The notes: generated from the sequence alone by a model not told the origin. A stretch of 64,000 bases of DNA from Sphingomonas sp. (GCF_030145815.1 NZ_JAIXHL010000007.1:1-64000); one strand, 5' to 3'. Counted from the stretch's first letter, positions 17,805 to 27,499 are shown. Program-made: numbers and translations.

Positions 17805-19601
17805 ATGCTGAAGTCCCTGAAGATCCCGCGCAAACTGGGCCTGTCGTTCCTGATCATCTGCGCGTCCGCTGCGGTGATGATGGCGGTGTTCTTCTCGAAC
17901 ATCTCGATGATCCGCTCGGTCACCGACGCCAACACGGCGGCGCAGAGCCGCTATGCCAAGGCGCTGGCGCTCGAAACCGCATTGCTGCGGCAGAACAGCC
18001 AGATGCGCGGCTATCTGGTCACCGGCGACAAGACCTACCTCAAATCCTATGAGGAAGGGCGCGTCGATTATGACAAGGCGTCGGCGGAACTTGAGGCGGA
18101 GCTGACCGATCCCAAGCTGATCGAAGCGGTGCAGGTCTCGCGCAAGGAAACGCTCGACTGGCGCGCCAAATGGGGCGACCGGCTGATCAAGCGCGTCGAT
18201 GGCGGTGATCTGGCGGGCGCGCAAGCCGAAGTGCAGGCGGCGGGCAAGGCGGTGCTGGTCAGCGCCGCCGTACTGCCGTTGCGCGATGTGCGCGACGCCG
18301 AACTGGCGACGATCGAACAGGGCACGGCGACGCAGGAAGCGGCGATGGATACCGCGACGACGGTGTTGATCGTCGGCGGCATCGCGTTGATCGCCCTCGC
18401 CATCGGTCTCGCCTGGCTGCTTAGCCGCGCCATTGCCACGCCGATCTCGGCGCTCACCGGGACGATGAGCACGCTCGCCTCGGGTCGCAACGATGTCGAT
18501 GTCGATGGCGCCGATCGTCGCGACGAACTCGGCGACATGGCGCGCGCCGTGCTCGTCTTCCGCGACGCCGCCATCGCCAAGCAGGCGACCGACGCGGCGG
18601 CGGCCAAGGCCGAAGCCGAGCAGAAGATGGTGGTCGAGATCGTCTCGTCCCAGCTGTCCGAACTCGCCGGCGGCAATCTCACCGCCCAGATCGACGCCGA
18701 CTTCCCCGCCGATTATGCTGCGGTGAAGTCCAATTTCAATGCCGCGGTGACCAGCCTGCGCGGCTTGATCGCATCGGTGATGGAGGCGACCGCATCGATC
18801 CATTCCGGGTCGGGCCGGATCGCCGAAGCATCGGAAGATCTCGCCCGCCGGACCGAGGCCAATGCCGCGAGCCTCGAGGAAACTTCCGCCGCGATCGTCC
18901 AGATGGACCAGCGGCTCAAGACCACCGCCGCCGCCGCCGGTCAGACGGTCGAGCGCGCCAACGGGGCGATCGGAACCGTCGCCAATGGTCGCGCGGTCGC
19001 CGAAGGTGCGGTGGCAGCGATGGGCCGCGTCGCCGACAGCGCCAAGGGCATCGACAGCGTGATCGAGGGGCTGGACAAGATTGCGTTCCAGACCCGCGTC
19101 CTTGCGATGAACGCTGCGGTCGAAGCCGGGCGTGCCGGCGAAGCGGGACGCGGCTTTGCCGTCGTCGCCGACCTCGTCTCCGCGCTTGCCATGCGTGCCG
19201 AGGAAGAAGCGGGCCGCGCGCGCGATCAGCTAACCGCAACCCAGACCGACATCGTCGCTGCAGTCGAGATGGTGCAGAAGGTGGACAGCGCGCTGGTCGA
19301 GATTTCGACCGATGTCAGCGAGGTGCATTCGCTGCTCGACAGAATCGCGCAGGACAACCACGCCCAGTCGTTCGCGATTACCGAGGTCAGCTCGGCGATC
19401 GGGACGATGGACCAGACCACCCGCCAGACCAGCACGATGGTCGAGCAAAGCTCTGCCGCCGCGCGCGACCTGGTGAACGAAGTGACGCATCTTGCCGAAC
19501 AGGCGGGGCAGTTCACAGTCGAAGGCGGACGCAGCCCGGTCCATATGATGCAGCACCGGGTCGCCCGGTCGATGTCGGCGGATATGTGGACGGCGGCGTG
19601 A
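17805..19601 (+). CDS. Methyl-accepting chemotaxis protein
   Basis: A 598-residue transmembrane chemoreceptor. It has a membrane helix at about 14-35, a periplasmic four-helix-type sensor domain, a second membrane helix at about 186-208, a HAMP domain (SRAIATPISALTGTMSTLASG) followed by a second HAMP-like stretch, and the cytoplasmic signalling hairpin with FQTRVLAMNAAVEAGRAGEAGRGFAVVA near the tip. That tip is the CheA/CheW contact region. ATG 17805 starts the first membrane helix. It lies 73 bases after the TonB receptor gene and may be co-transcribed with it. The ligand is unknown; no che genes are in the window. Confidence 0.92.
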   Translation: MLKSLKIPRKLGLSFLIICASAAVMMAVFFSNISMIRSVTDANTAAQSRYAKALALETALLRQNSQMRGYLVTGDKTYLKSYEEGRVDYDKASAELEAELTDPKLIEAVQVSRKETLDWRAKWGDRLIKRVDGGDLAGAQAEVQAAGKAVLVSAAVLPLRDVRDAELATIEQGTATQEAAMDTATTVLIVGGIALIALAIGLAWLLSRAIATPISALTGTMSTLASGRNDVDVDGADRRDELGDMARAVLVFRDAAIAKQATDAAAAKAEAEQKMVVEIVSSQLSELAGGNLTAQIDADFPADYAAVKSNFNAAVTSLRGLIASVMEATASIHSGSGRIAEASEDLARRTEANAASLEETSAAIVQMDQRLKTTAAAAGQTVERANGAIGTVANGRAVAEGAVAAMGRVADSAKGIDSVIEGLDKIAFQTRVLAMNAAVEAGRAGEAGRGFAVVADLVSALAMRAEEEAGRARDQLTATQTDIVAAVEMVQKVDSALVEISTDVSEVHSLLDRIAQDNHAQSFAITEVSSAIGTMDQTTRQTSTMVEQSSAAARDLVNEVTHLAEQAGQFTVEGGRSPVHMMQHRVARSMSADMWTAA

Positions 19602-19668
19602 TCGAACAGGGCGAGCGCCCGGTGCCAGTGCAGCGTAACGCCGCGTCCGCGCGGGCGGGGGACTTCGC

Positions 19669-20709
19669 ATGAACATGATGACGCGCGTCGGCTCCCAGGG
19701 GGAGCTGCGCCGCCAGTCACGGGTCATCCGTGCCCTTGGCTCCGAATTTGTGGCGGCCGTGCTGGAAGCCGGCGATCGCCAGCTCCACCGCGCGCCGCAG
19801 ACTGCAGCCTTGATCGAAGGCTGGCCCGACGATCCGTCGGCGGCGGCGCTGGCGATGCGCTTCAATGCGGCGTTGCACGCGCTGGCGCGACGCGGCGACG
19901 TCGCGGATCTGAGCGCGCTCTATCAGCGCGAACATGATGATTTCGACCGCGCGATCGGTGCTGCGCTCACCACGCACGACCGGTTCATCGTCGGGTGGAT
20001 GCATGCGCCGACCCAGACCAACGAAGTGGCGCGCGCCGCCGGCTTCGCTGCGGCGCTGATGGCGCTGCGTGTGCGCACCGACATGCCGGTCGAGCTGCTC
20101 GAAATCGGGTCGAGCTGCGGCCTCAATCTCAATCTGGCGCGCTATCGATACGTGCTGGGCGATGTCGTTGCGGGCGATCCCGACTCCTCGGTGCGGATCG
20201 CGCCGGAATGGCGCGGGATGAACCCGGTGGCGGCGCCGATCGAGGTCGTGCAGGCGCGTGGGGTCGATCTCAACCCGCTTTGTGCCGATGACCGGCGCGC
20301 GCGTGAGCGGCTCTTGTCGTTCGTGTGGGCAGACCAGCCGCGGCGTATCGAGCGGCTCAACGCCGCGCTGCGACTGGCGCGCGCGCATCCGCCAGCGCTG
20401 ACGCGTGCCGACGCGACCCGGTGGCTGCCCGACCAGCTCGCCGAGCCGCAGGCCGACGGCGTGTGCCGCGTCGTGTTTCATTCGATGGTGCTGCAATATC
20501 TGGCGCCCACGGCGCGTGCGTCGGTGATCGACGCGATCCATGCTGCGGGCGCCCGCGCGACCGAAGCGCGACCGCTGGCCTGGCTCAGCCTTGAATGGAC
20601 ACCCGGACGTGAACGCGTCGAACTGGCGCTGACCTGCTGGCCCGATGGTGTGCGCCGGGTACTCGCCACCTGCCATCCCTATGGCGAATGGTTCGACTGG
20701 CACGGTTGA
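19669..20709 (+). CDS. DUF2332 family protein
   Basis: A 346-residue cytosolic protein of the DUF2332 family, whose function is unknown. The conserved family blocks seen are LLEIGSSCGLNLNL (residues 144-157, resembling a SAM-binding glycine loop), the RERLLSFVWADQPRRIERL region, FHSMVLQYL and LSLEWTP. The layout suggests a methyltransferase-like fold, but this is inference. GGGGGA precedes the ATG. It lies between the chemoreceptor and the sugar symporter and carries no operator. Confidence 0.8.
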   Translation: MNMMTRVGSQGELRRQSRVIRALGSEFVAAVLEAGDRQLHRAPQTAALIEGWPDDPSAAALAMRFNAALHALARRGDVADLSALYQREHDDFDRAIGAALTTHDRFIVGWMHAPTQTNEVARAAGFAAALMALRVRTDMPVELLEIGSSCGLNLNLARYRYVLGDVVAGDPDSSVRIAPEWRGMNPVAAPIEVVQARGVDLNPLCADDRRARERLLSFVWADQPRRIERLNAALRLARAHPPALTRADATRWLPDQLAEPQADGVCRVVFHSMVLQYLAPTARASVIDAIHAAGARATEARPLAWLSLEWTPGRERVELALTCWPDGVRRVLATCHPYGEWFDWHG

Positions 20710-20767
20710 ACCGCCCGCCGATTCCGCGCAGCATCTCCGCACTTGCGCACCATGCGGTTTCCCGCTT

Positions 20768-20781
20768 AGGTAGCGCTAACA
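20768..20781. promoter_or_regulatory. LacI-type operator, site 1 (sugar symporter)
   Basis: AGGTAGCGCTAACA, centred on the 8-bp palindrome TAGCGCTA, lies 39 bases before the symporter start. It is identical, in reverse complement, to the site at 24031-24044 and differs by one or two bases from the sites at 33607, 44955 and 56227. The likely binder is the LacI-family protein at 35763-36872. Confidence 0.85.
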
Positions 20782-20820
20782 TGAGCGCGGATGGACCGTG
20801 CCAGGGGAGAGGAGAATCGG

Positions 20821-22236
20821 GTGACCCAGACATCGGGGGGGCAAGCCAATACCGGCCTGGTCTTTGCCATCGTTGCCGTGGCGACGATCGGCGGTTTGCT
20901 GTTCGGCTATGACAGCGGTGCCGTGAACGGCACGCAGGACGGACTGAAATCCGCATTCACGCTCAACGACACAACGTTGGGCTTCACCGTCGGCTCGCTG
21001 CTGATCGGCTGCTTCATTGGTGCCTTCTTTGCCGGCACGCTGGCGGACAAGATGGGCCGCCGCAACGTGATGCGCCTGGCCGCGATCCTCTTCTTGGTCG
21101 GCGCGCTGGTGCAGGGTTTCGCGCATGACCAGACGATCTTCGTGATCGCCCGGATCGTCGGCGGCATGGCGGTCGGTGCAGCATCGGTACTGTCGCCCGC
21201 TTATATTTCCGAAGTCGCCCCCGCCAATATTCGCGGGCGGATGACGACGGTGCAGCAGGTGATGATCATCACCGGCCTCACCGCCGCATTTGTGGTGAAC
21301 TATTATCTCGCCCAAGCGGCCGGTTCTTCGCTCGCGCTGTTCTGGGCGGGTATCGAGGCGTGGCGCTGGATGTACCTGATGCAGGCGCTGCCCGCTGCGG
21401 TGTTCCTGATCGCGCTGTTCTTCATCCCCGAAAGCCCGCGCTACCTTGTCGCCAAGGGCCGCGATACCGAGGCGCTGACCGTGCTGACCAACCTGTTCGG
21501 CTCGGAAGCCGGGACCGCCAAGCTGGGCGAGATCAAGGCGAGCTTCTCGACCGATCACAATCCGCGCCTCAGCGACATTCTGTCGAAGGGCAAGGGCGGC
21601 TTCCTCGGCATCCGCAGCATCGTGTGGGTCGGCATCATGCTGGCGGTGTTCCAGCAACTGGTCGGCATCAATGTGATCTTCTACTACGGCGCGACGCTGT
21701 GGCAGCTGGCTGGCTTCACCGAGCAGGATTCGCTGATGATCAACATCGTCTCGGGCGGTGTCTCGATCGCGGCGTGTTTCATCACCATCGCGGTGATCGA
21801 CAAGATCGGGCGCAAGCCGCTGCTGCTGATCGGCTCGGCCGGCATGGCGGTGACGCTGTTCGTGATGGTCTATGCGTTCAGCCAGGGTTCGCTCGACGCC
21901 AACGGCAAGCTGGCGCTGTCGTCGCAGCTGGGGATGATCGCGGTGGTCGCCGCCAATCTCTATGTGATCTTCTTCAACGTCAGCTGGGGCCCGGTGATGT
22001 GGGTGATGCTGGGCGAGATGTTCCCGAACCAGATCCGCGGATCGGCGCTGGCAGTGGCGGGCTTCTTCCAGTGGTTCGCCAACTATCTGATCGCCCAGAC
22101 CTTCCCGGCGATGGCGACGTGGAGCCTGGCGGGTGCCTATACCTTCTACGCGGTCTGCGCGGTGATCAGCTTCTTCCTGGTCCAGCGCTTCGTCAAGGAG
22201 ACCAAGGGCCGCGAGCTTGAGGACATGGAAGGCTGA
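20821..22236 (+). CDS. Sugar porter (MFS), probable xylose/H+ symporter
   Basis: A 471-residue inner-membrane transporter of the sugar porter family with 12 predicted helices. Family signatures are GGLLFGYDSGAVNG in helix 1, GRRNVMRLAA, PESPRYLVAKG after helix 6, QQLVGINVIFYYG in helix 7, and KIGRKPLL plus FVKETKGRELE near the end. The helix 7 QQ-x-x-GIN motif is typical of hexose and pentose carriers such as XylE. The GTG start at 20821 has AGGAG just upstream; the frame's earlier start at 20791 has not. With operator site 1 in front, the likely job is uptake of xylose released from xylan. Confidence 0.9.
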   Translation: MTQTSGGQANTGLVFAIVAVATIGGLLFGYDSGAVNGTQDGLKSAFTLNDTTLGFTVGSLLIGCFIGAFFAGTLADKMGRRNVMRLAAILFLVGALVQGFAHDQTIFVIARIVGGMAVGAASVLSPAYISEVAPANIRGRMTTVQQVMIITGLTAAFVVNYYLAQAAGSSLALFWAGIEAWRWMYLMQALPAAVFLIALFFIPESPRYLVAKGRDTEALTVLTNLFGSEAGTAKLGEIKASFSTDHNPRLSDILSKGKGGFLGIRSIVWVGIMLAVFQQLVGINVIFYYGATLWQLAGFTEQDSLMINIVSGGVSIAACFITIAVIDKIGRKPLLLIGSAGMAVTLFVMVYAFSQGSLDANGKLALSSQLGMIAVVAANLYVIFFNVSWGPVMWVMLGEMFPNQIRGSALAVAGFFQWFANYLIAQTFPAMATWSLAGAYTFYAVCAVISFFLVQRFVKETKGRELEDMEG

Positions 22237-22261
22237 TCGGGCCGACTATCAAAAGGGGGCA

Positions 22262-22294
22262 GGGGTGGGAGGCAACTCCCGCCCCTTCTTTTTT
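22262..22294 (+). terminator. Terminator of the sugar porter gene
   Basis: A 10-bp stem (22262-22271 with 22276-22285, one G-T pair, loop GCAA) is followed by TTCTTTTTT. It lies 26 bases after the stop. Confidence 0.85.
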
Positions 22295-22305
22295 GCTGAG
22301 TTAAG

Positions 22306-22387
22306 CGGCACCGGCCCGCTCCCACACCCGGCCACCCAAGCAGAGTATCCTAGATGGGCGGCCGGGTGGGGGAGCGGGCCGGTGCCG
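22306..22387. repeat. Long inverted repeat (about 28-bp arms)
   Basis: The left arm 22306-22333 pairs with 22360-22387 with a single mismatched position, around a 26-base spacer. The arms are GC-rich (CGGCACCGGCCCGCTCCC / GGGAGCGGGCCGGTGCCG). It lies between the convergent symporter and halogenase genes, right after the symporter terminator. It resembles the other extragenic palindromes in this window in placement and composition. Confidence 0.8.
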
Positions 22388-22410
22388 TGCTCAGCGAAGC
22401 TGAGCCAAGC

Positions 22411-23916
22411 CTATGCCGCCGCGCAATTCTGCCGGATATACTCGGCATGGTCGGGCATATAATCGACCGACTTGGCGACCGCGCCGGCGATATGCGCCAG
22501 CCGGTCGCGCGTCTCGGCGAGCGACAGCAGTTCCGCGACCGGATCGTGGCGGCCCCAGCGCAGCCCCTGACCGACCATCACCGCGAACCAGCTGGTGTCG
22601 TTGAACAGCTCCTCATGCTCGCGGAAGCACCGGCCCGAGCTTTCGAACACGCGGATCTTCTCCGCCAGCCGCTCGGGGAGCGGCATCGTCCGGCAATAAT
22701 CCCAAAAGGGTGAATCGGTGCGGTCGGTGACGCAATAATGCAGGATCAGGAAGTCGCGGATCAGCTCGCTCTCCTCGATCATCAGCCGGTTGTAGCGCGC
22801 GCGTTCCGCCTCCGCGAAGGTTGTGTCCGGGAAGTTGGACAGCAGGCGCGCGATGCCGGTCTGGATCATCCAGATGCTGGTCGATTCGAGCGGCTCCATG
22901 AACCCGGCCGACAGGCCGATCGATACGCAATTGCCTTCCCAGAAACGCGCACGATGGCCGGTGGTAAAGCGGATGAAGCGCGGATCGGCCAGCGCCTCCC
23001 CATCGAGATTGGCGAGCAATGTCGCCGCTGCCTCATCGTCGCTCATATAGTCGCTGCAATAGACCATGCCGTTGCCAGTGCGGTGCTGCAGCGGGATGCG
23101 CCATTGCCACCCGGCGCTGCGCGCAGTGGAGCGGGTGAAGGGAGTGAGGCCGCCCGGTGCCGAGGCGCACGGCACCGCGACCGCGCGGTTGCACGGCAGC
23201 TGTGCCGACCAGTCGATATAGGGGACGCCGAGGGTCTTGCCGATCAGCAGCCCGCCAAAGCCCGAGCAGTCGATGAACAGCTCGCCCGCGACGCGCTCAC
23301 CGGACTCGAGCGCAACCGCGGCGATGTGACCGCTCTCGCCGTCGCGTTCGACATCGACGATCCGGCCCTCGATCCGCTTCACCCCCATCTTCTCGGCCAG
23401 CTCGCGCAGATACAGCGCATAGAGCCCGGCGTCGAAATGATAGGCATAGGCGATGCCCGACAGCGGCGAATTGCCGGCATCGATCGGTGGCATGAAGCGA
23501 TTGGCGCGCGCGGCGCTCGCCATCAGCGAAAACGCATCCACATTGGCGAACTGCGGCTCCTGCGCCAGACGCTGCCAATAGGCGTGGAACGACACACCCT
23601 CCATGTCGATCCCATATTTGCCGAACGGGTGAAAATAGCGGCGCCCCAACCCGCCCCAGTCGACGAACTCGATGCCCAACTTGAAGCTGCCCTTGGTCCG
23701 GCGGACAAAGTCGTTCTCGTCAATGCCGAGCAGGCGGTTGAACGTGCCGATCTGGGGGATAGTGGCTTCGCCGACCCCGACCGTGCCGATCGCGTCCGAC
23801 TCCGCCAATGTGATGGTCGCATAATCAGGTCCCAGGATGCGGGCCATCGCCGCCGCCGTCATCCACCCGGCAGTGCCGCCGCCCACGATCACGATCGACC
23901 GGATCCGTTCCGCCAC
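22411..23916 (-). CDS. Flavin-dependent halogenase family protein (xylan locus copy 1)
   Basis: A 501-residue homologue of tryptophan halogenases, which use FADH2, O2 and halide to make hypohalous acid held by a lysine. It has the FAD motif VGGGTAGW (residues 11-18), the probable catalytic Lys79 in SFKLGIEF, the WxWxIP motif WQWRIP (270-275) and the EPLEST block with the conserved Glu. So all hallmark residues are present. The GTG start at 23916 has GGAGG upstream; longer frames toward 24075 lack support. It is divergent from the TonB receptor at 24100 and shares its intergenic operators. The substrate is unknown; free tryptophan is not assumed. Confidence 0.88.
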   Translation of the reverse strand: MAERIRSIVIVGGGTAGWMTAAAMARILGPDYATITLAESDAIGTVGVGEATIPQIGTFNRLLGIDENDFVRRTKGSFKLGIEFVDWGGLGRRYFHPFGKYGIDMEGVSFHAYWQRLAQEPQFANVDAFSLMASAARANRFMPPIDAGNSPLSGIAYAYHFDAGLYALYLRELAEKMGVKRIEGRIVDVERDGESGHIAAVALESGERVAGELFIDCSGFGGLLIGKTLGVPYIDWSAQLPCNRAVAVPCASAPGGLTPFTRSTARSAGWQWRIPLQHRTGNGMVYCSDYMSDDEAAATLLANLDGEALADPRFIRFTTGHRARFWEGNCVSIGLSAGFMEPLESTSIWMIQTGIARLLSNFPDTTFAEAERARYNRLMIEESELIRDFLILHYCVTDRTDSPFWDYCRTMPLPERLAEKIRVFESSGRCFREHEELFNDTSWFAVMVGQGLRWGRHDPVAELLSLAETRDRLAHIAGAVAKSVDYMPDHAEYIRQNCAAA

Positions 23917-23975
23917 GCATTTCCTCCCCAAAATCGCTGTGCAGCATCGCTGCAACATGCGCGTCATTTTCTTTC

Positions 23976-23989
23976 TGGTAGCGCACAAC
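23976..23989. promoter_or_regulatory. Degenerate LacI-type operator half-site
   Basis: TGGTAGCGCACAAC keeps the left nine bases of the operator consensus TGGTAGCGC, but the right half is disrupted. It lies between the halogenase start and the perfect site at 24031, 55 bases from it. It could be a weak second operator. Confidence 0.4.
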
Positions 23990-24030
23990 ATGTCTTGCCG
24001 AAAGCTGCGCATTGGCTTAAGCAAAAGAAA

Positions 24031-24044
24031 TGTTAGCGCTACCT
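24031..24044. promoter_or_regulatory. LacI-type operator, site 2 (TonB receptor / halogenase)
   Basis: TGTTAGCGCTACCT is the exact reverse complement of site 1. It lies in the 183-base gap between divergent genes, 56 bases before the TonB receptor start and 115 bases before the halogenase start, so it may control both. Confidence 0.85.
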
Positions 24045-24099
24045 TGTTGGCGCAACAGGGCAGAAGGGCCGCCAAGGCTCTCGAACGAGGAGGGGATGG

Positions 24100-27000
24100 A
24101 TGTCGAATTGGCGGAAGCGTGCGCGCACCGAAGGTCGCGCTGCATGGGGTCTAGGAGTTTCCACCGCCGCGCTGATGACAGCGTTGGCCATGCCGACCGC
24201 AGCATGGGCGCAAGAAACGCCGGCTGCCGAGGAAGCCACTGATCCGGATACCGTGGTCGTCACGGGGTTCCGTGAATCGCTGCAAAGCGCACAGCAGCGC
24301 AAGCGCACGTCGGACACGATCGTCGACTCGGTGACCGCCGAGGATATCGGCGCGCTGCCCGATCGCTCAGTCACCGAAACGCTGCAGCGCATCCCCGGCA
24401 TTTCGATCAACCGCTTCGCGGCGGGCGTCGATCCGGATCACTTCTCGGTCGAAGGGTCGGGCGTGGTTGTGCGCGGCCTCACCTATGTCCGCTCCGAATT
24501 CAACGGGCGTGAGGCATTCACCGCCAATAACGGCCGTGCGCTGAGCTTCGCCGATGTGCCGTCCGAACTGCTCGGCGGCGTAGACGTGTTCAAGAGCCCG
24601 TCGGCCGACCGCATCGAGGGCGGCATCGCCGGCGTCGTCAACCTGCGCACGCGCCTGCCGTTCGACAAGAAGGGCTTCGTGCTCGCCGGCTCGCTCGAGC
24701 TGAATTACTCGGACTTCATCGAAAAGGCCTCGCCGACTGCCGCATTGGTGGTCAGCAACACCTGGGACACCGGGATCGGTGAGATCGGCCTGCTCGGCAG
24801 TGTCTCTTATTCGCAGCTGTTCTCGCGCGCGGATCGCTTCCAGGTGTCGAGCTTCCGCGTCCGCCCGATCTATTCGGACGGCACGCGCACCGATGTGGTG
24901 CCGTTCGGCACCGCGACGCAGCGCGGCAGTGGTCTGTTCCCGCGCGGCGCGGTGATCGGCAACCAGGAATTCGACCGCCGTCGTCTCGGTTTTGCTGCAG
25001 CCGCCCAGTGGCGCAGCAATGACCGTCGCGCCGAAGCCACCTTCCAGTTCCTGCGCTCCGACGCGCGTCAGGCCTGGACCGAGCACACGATGGAGATCGC
25101 GACCGACAACGTCGCGTCGAACGGCGACTCGCGTGCCCGCGACGGCACGTCGATCGTGTTCGACTCCTCGGGTCTGTTTGAGAGCGGCGTCATCACCGGC
25201 CCGACCGGCTGGCGCGCCGATCAGAATACGGCAGGCGACATCCGCACCCCGGCGCTGGGCCTGCAGTCGAACAATATCCGCCGCGATCATGACGAACGCG
25301 CTGTGACCGACGATTACGGGTTCAACTTCCGCTATCAGGCGACCGACAATCTCAGCCTGAGCTTCGACTACCAGCATGTCGATTCGTTCGTCGACGTGAT
25401 GGACAACGGCCTGTGGCTATCCTCCTATCAGGACGCCGCAATCCAGTTGAACGGCAGCGACTTCCCGACGGTCGAATTCCGCCCGCCGCAGAACTGCCCG
25501 ACTTTGCCATGCACCGGCGCGCCGGGCAGCTCGGCCAACTACCCGTCTTATTATACGGGCACGCACCAGAGCTTCTCGGACCCGTATAACAGCTTCTACC
25601 GCTCGGCGATGGACCATATCGAGGCGAGCACCGGCAACTCGGACTCCTTCCGCCTCGATGCCGAATTGTCGTTCCCGGACGACGGCTTCTTCAAGTCGGT
25701 ACGTGTCGGCGGCCGTTATGCCGACCGCGATCAGGTCGCGCGCTTCTCGACCTATAACTGGGGTCGCCTGAGCGAGCAGTGGGGCAATGGCGGTCCGATC
25801 TGGCTCGACGATCCGGTCGACAATGTCACCGGCGGGACCGGCGGCGCGCCGCTGCAGGGCTATGAAGCCTTCTGCTTCCAGGACTTCTTCCGCAATTCGG
25901 TGGGCAGTCCGCTGGGTGGCCAGTGCCGACTGTTCTCGAACATCAACAGCGCGACCTACTACCAGGCCTATATCGACTACGCCAACCGCATCAACCGCGA
26001 GTGGGAACCCACCGTGGCGGGCGCCGGCGGGCGTCAGATCAATGGCGGCTGGCGCTCGCTGGCGGACCGTCCCAATGCGATTGCGGGGACGCCGTTCACG
26101 CCAGGCGAAGTGAACCCGCAGCAGGAGATCAACAAGGCTGCCTATGTCATGCTGCGCTTCGGCAACGAGTTCGGCAATGGCATGAAGCTGAGCGGCAATG
26201 TCGGCGTGCGCTACACGACGACCAACCGCAAGTCGGAAGGGTTCATCGAATTCCCGTTCGCGACCAACCTGCCGACCACGGACACCTGCCGGGATTCCAT
26301 CAACAACGCGCTGACCGGCGCGGGCGGATCGGTGAACACGCTGTGCGCGCTGACGCCGACCCAGCTGACGCAGATCGGCGCGTATCTGAACGGCGCGATC
26401 GTCGCGAACAACTTCGACGTCGATTATGATTACTGGCTGCCCAGCCTCAATCTGAAGCTGGAAGTCGGTGGTGGGTTGCAGTTCCGTGCCGCCTATTCGA
26501 AGGGGGTGTCGCCGCCTTCGCTGGGTCTGGTGCGCAACTATTTCCCGGTTGGTGTCACGGCGGTTCCGCGCGTCGATGCCAATGGCAACCAGATCCCGGT
26601 GGTCGTCACGCCGACCGCACCCGGCACGGGCGCCTTCGGATCGGACGGCAATATCGCGCCGGGTCAGGTGCTGATCCAGGGTTCGTTCAACGCCGGCAAC
26701 CCCGAACTGCTGCCGACCGAGGGCGACAATTTCGACGTCACCGCGGAATGGTATTTCTCGCGGGTGGGTCAGCTGACCGCGTCGCTGTTCTACAAGGAAC
26801 TGCGTAACGTCCTGACCAACGACACGGTGCGCCGCAGCTTCACGAACAACGGCCAGACGTTCGAAGCGGTCGTAACGACGCCGGTCAATTCGACGGCGGT
26901 CGGCAAGATCAAGGGCTTCGAAATCGCCTATCAGCAGGTGTTCGACTTTCTGCCTGGGCCGCTCAAGGGGCTCGGCCTGCAAGCCAACTATACCTATGTC

Positions 27001-27441
27001 GACAGCGAGGGCGTGCCGCAGAGCACATTGTCGGAGACCGACCCGGACGTGGCCGCTGGCCGTCAGCCGACGATCACCGGCGACAATTTCCCGCTTCAGG
27101 GGCTGTCGAAGCACACGTTCAACATCACGCCCTTCATCGATATCGGGCCGGTGTCGGCGCGTGCATCCTATAGCTGGCGTTCGCAGTATCTGCTGACGCT
27201 GCGCGACGTGATCACGCCGTTCGACCCGATCTTCCAGGAAGCCTATGGTCAGCTCGACGCGTCGATCACCATCTCGATCAGCGACCGGCTGAAGCTCGGC
27301 ATTCAGGGGGTGAACCTCACCAACTCGGTGACCAAGACCAGTGCGGCGGTGGCGGACCAGAATGGCGATGTCCGCATCATCCCGCGCGGCTGGTATATGA
27401 ACGACCGCCGCGTCACCGGCATGATCCGCTTCAACTTCTAA
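24100..27441 (+). CDS. TonB-dependent receptor, probable xylo-oligosaccharide importer
   Basis: An 1113-residue outer-membrane receptor of the large Xanthomonas/Caulobacter TonB class. It has a signal peptide of about 37 residues (ending AAWA-QE), the TonB box DTVVVTGFR, a plug (TSDTIVDSVTAEDIGALPDRSVTETLQRIPGI in the gene) and a barrel ending MIRFNF. Length and extra loops are typical of oligosaccharide receptors. AGGAGG precedes ATG 24100. Operator site 2 in its promoter region and the GH10 xylanase next door support import of xylan fragments; the ligand itself is inferred. Confidence 0.9.
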   Translation: MSNWRKRARTEGRAAWGLGVSTAALMTALAMPTAAWAQETPAAEEATDPDTVVVTGFRESLQSAQQRKRTSDTIVDSVTAEDIGALPDRSVTETLQRIPGISINRFAAGVDPDHFSVEGSGVVVRGLTYVRSEFNGREAFTANNGRALSFADVPSELLGGVDVFKSPSADRIEGGIAGVVNLRTRLPFDKKGFVLAGSLELNYSDFIEKASPTAALVVSNTWDTGIGEIGLLGSVSYSQLFSRADRFQVSSFRVRPIYSDGTRTDVVPFGTATQRGSGLFPRGAVIGNQEFDRRRLGFAAAAQWRSNDRRAEATFQFLRSDARQAWTEHTMEIATDNVASNGDSRARDGTSIVFDSSGLFESGVITGPTGWRADQNTAGDIRTPALGLQSNNIRRDHDERAVTDDYGFNFRYQATDNLSLSFDYQHVDSFVDVMDNGLWLSSYQDAAIQLNGSDFPTVEFRPPQNCPTLPCTGAPGSSANYPSYYTGTHQSFSDPYNSFYRSAMDHIEASTGNSDSFRLDAELSFPDDGFFKSVRVGGRYADRDQVARFSTYNWGRLSEQWGNGGPIWLDDPVDNVTGGTGGAPLQGYEAFCFQDFFRNSVGSPLGGQCRLFSNINSATYYQAYIDYANRINREWEPTVAGAGGRQINGGWRSLADRPNAIAGTPFTPGEVNPQQEINKAAYVMLRFGNEFGNGMKLSGNVGVRYTTTNRKSEGFIEFPFATNLPTTDTCRDSINNALTGAGGSVNTLCALTPTQLTQIGAYLNGAIVANNFDVDYDYWLPSLNLKLEVGGGLQFRAAYSKGVSPPSLGLVRNYFPVGVTAVPRVDANGNQIPVVVTPTAPGTGAFGSDGNIAPGQVLIQGSFNAGNPELLPTEGDNFDVTAEWYFSRVGQLTASLFYKELRNVLTNDTVRRSFTNNGQTFEAVVTTPVNSTAVGKIKGFEIAYQQVFDFLPGPLKGLGLQANYTYVDSEGVPQSTLSETDPDVAAGRQPTITGDNFPLQGLSKHTFNITPFIDIGPVSARASYSWRSQYLLTLRDVITPFDPIFQEAYGQLDASITISISDRLKLGIQGVNLTNSVTKTSAAVADQNGDVRIIPRGWYMNDRRVTGMIRFNF

Positions 27442-27465
27442 CGCTTTAAACTTCCCAACCTCCCC

Positions 27466-27499
27466 GCCGTCGCCCCTCCCCGGGCGGCGGCATTTTTTT
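27466..27499 (+). terminator. Terminator of the TonB receptor gene
   Basis: A 10-bp stem (27466-27475 with 27482-27491, one G-T pair) is followed after one A by seven T. It lies 24 bases after the stop. Confidence 0.85.

Noticed and set aside
20769..24044. Insertion sequence or transposase in the xylan locus
   Set aside because: No transposase reading frame or terminal repeats with target duplication are seen; the palindromes there are operators or extragenic repeats.
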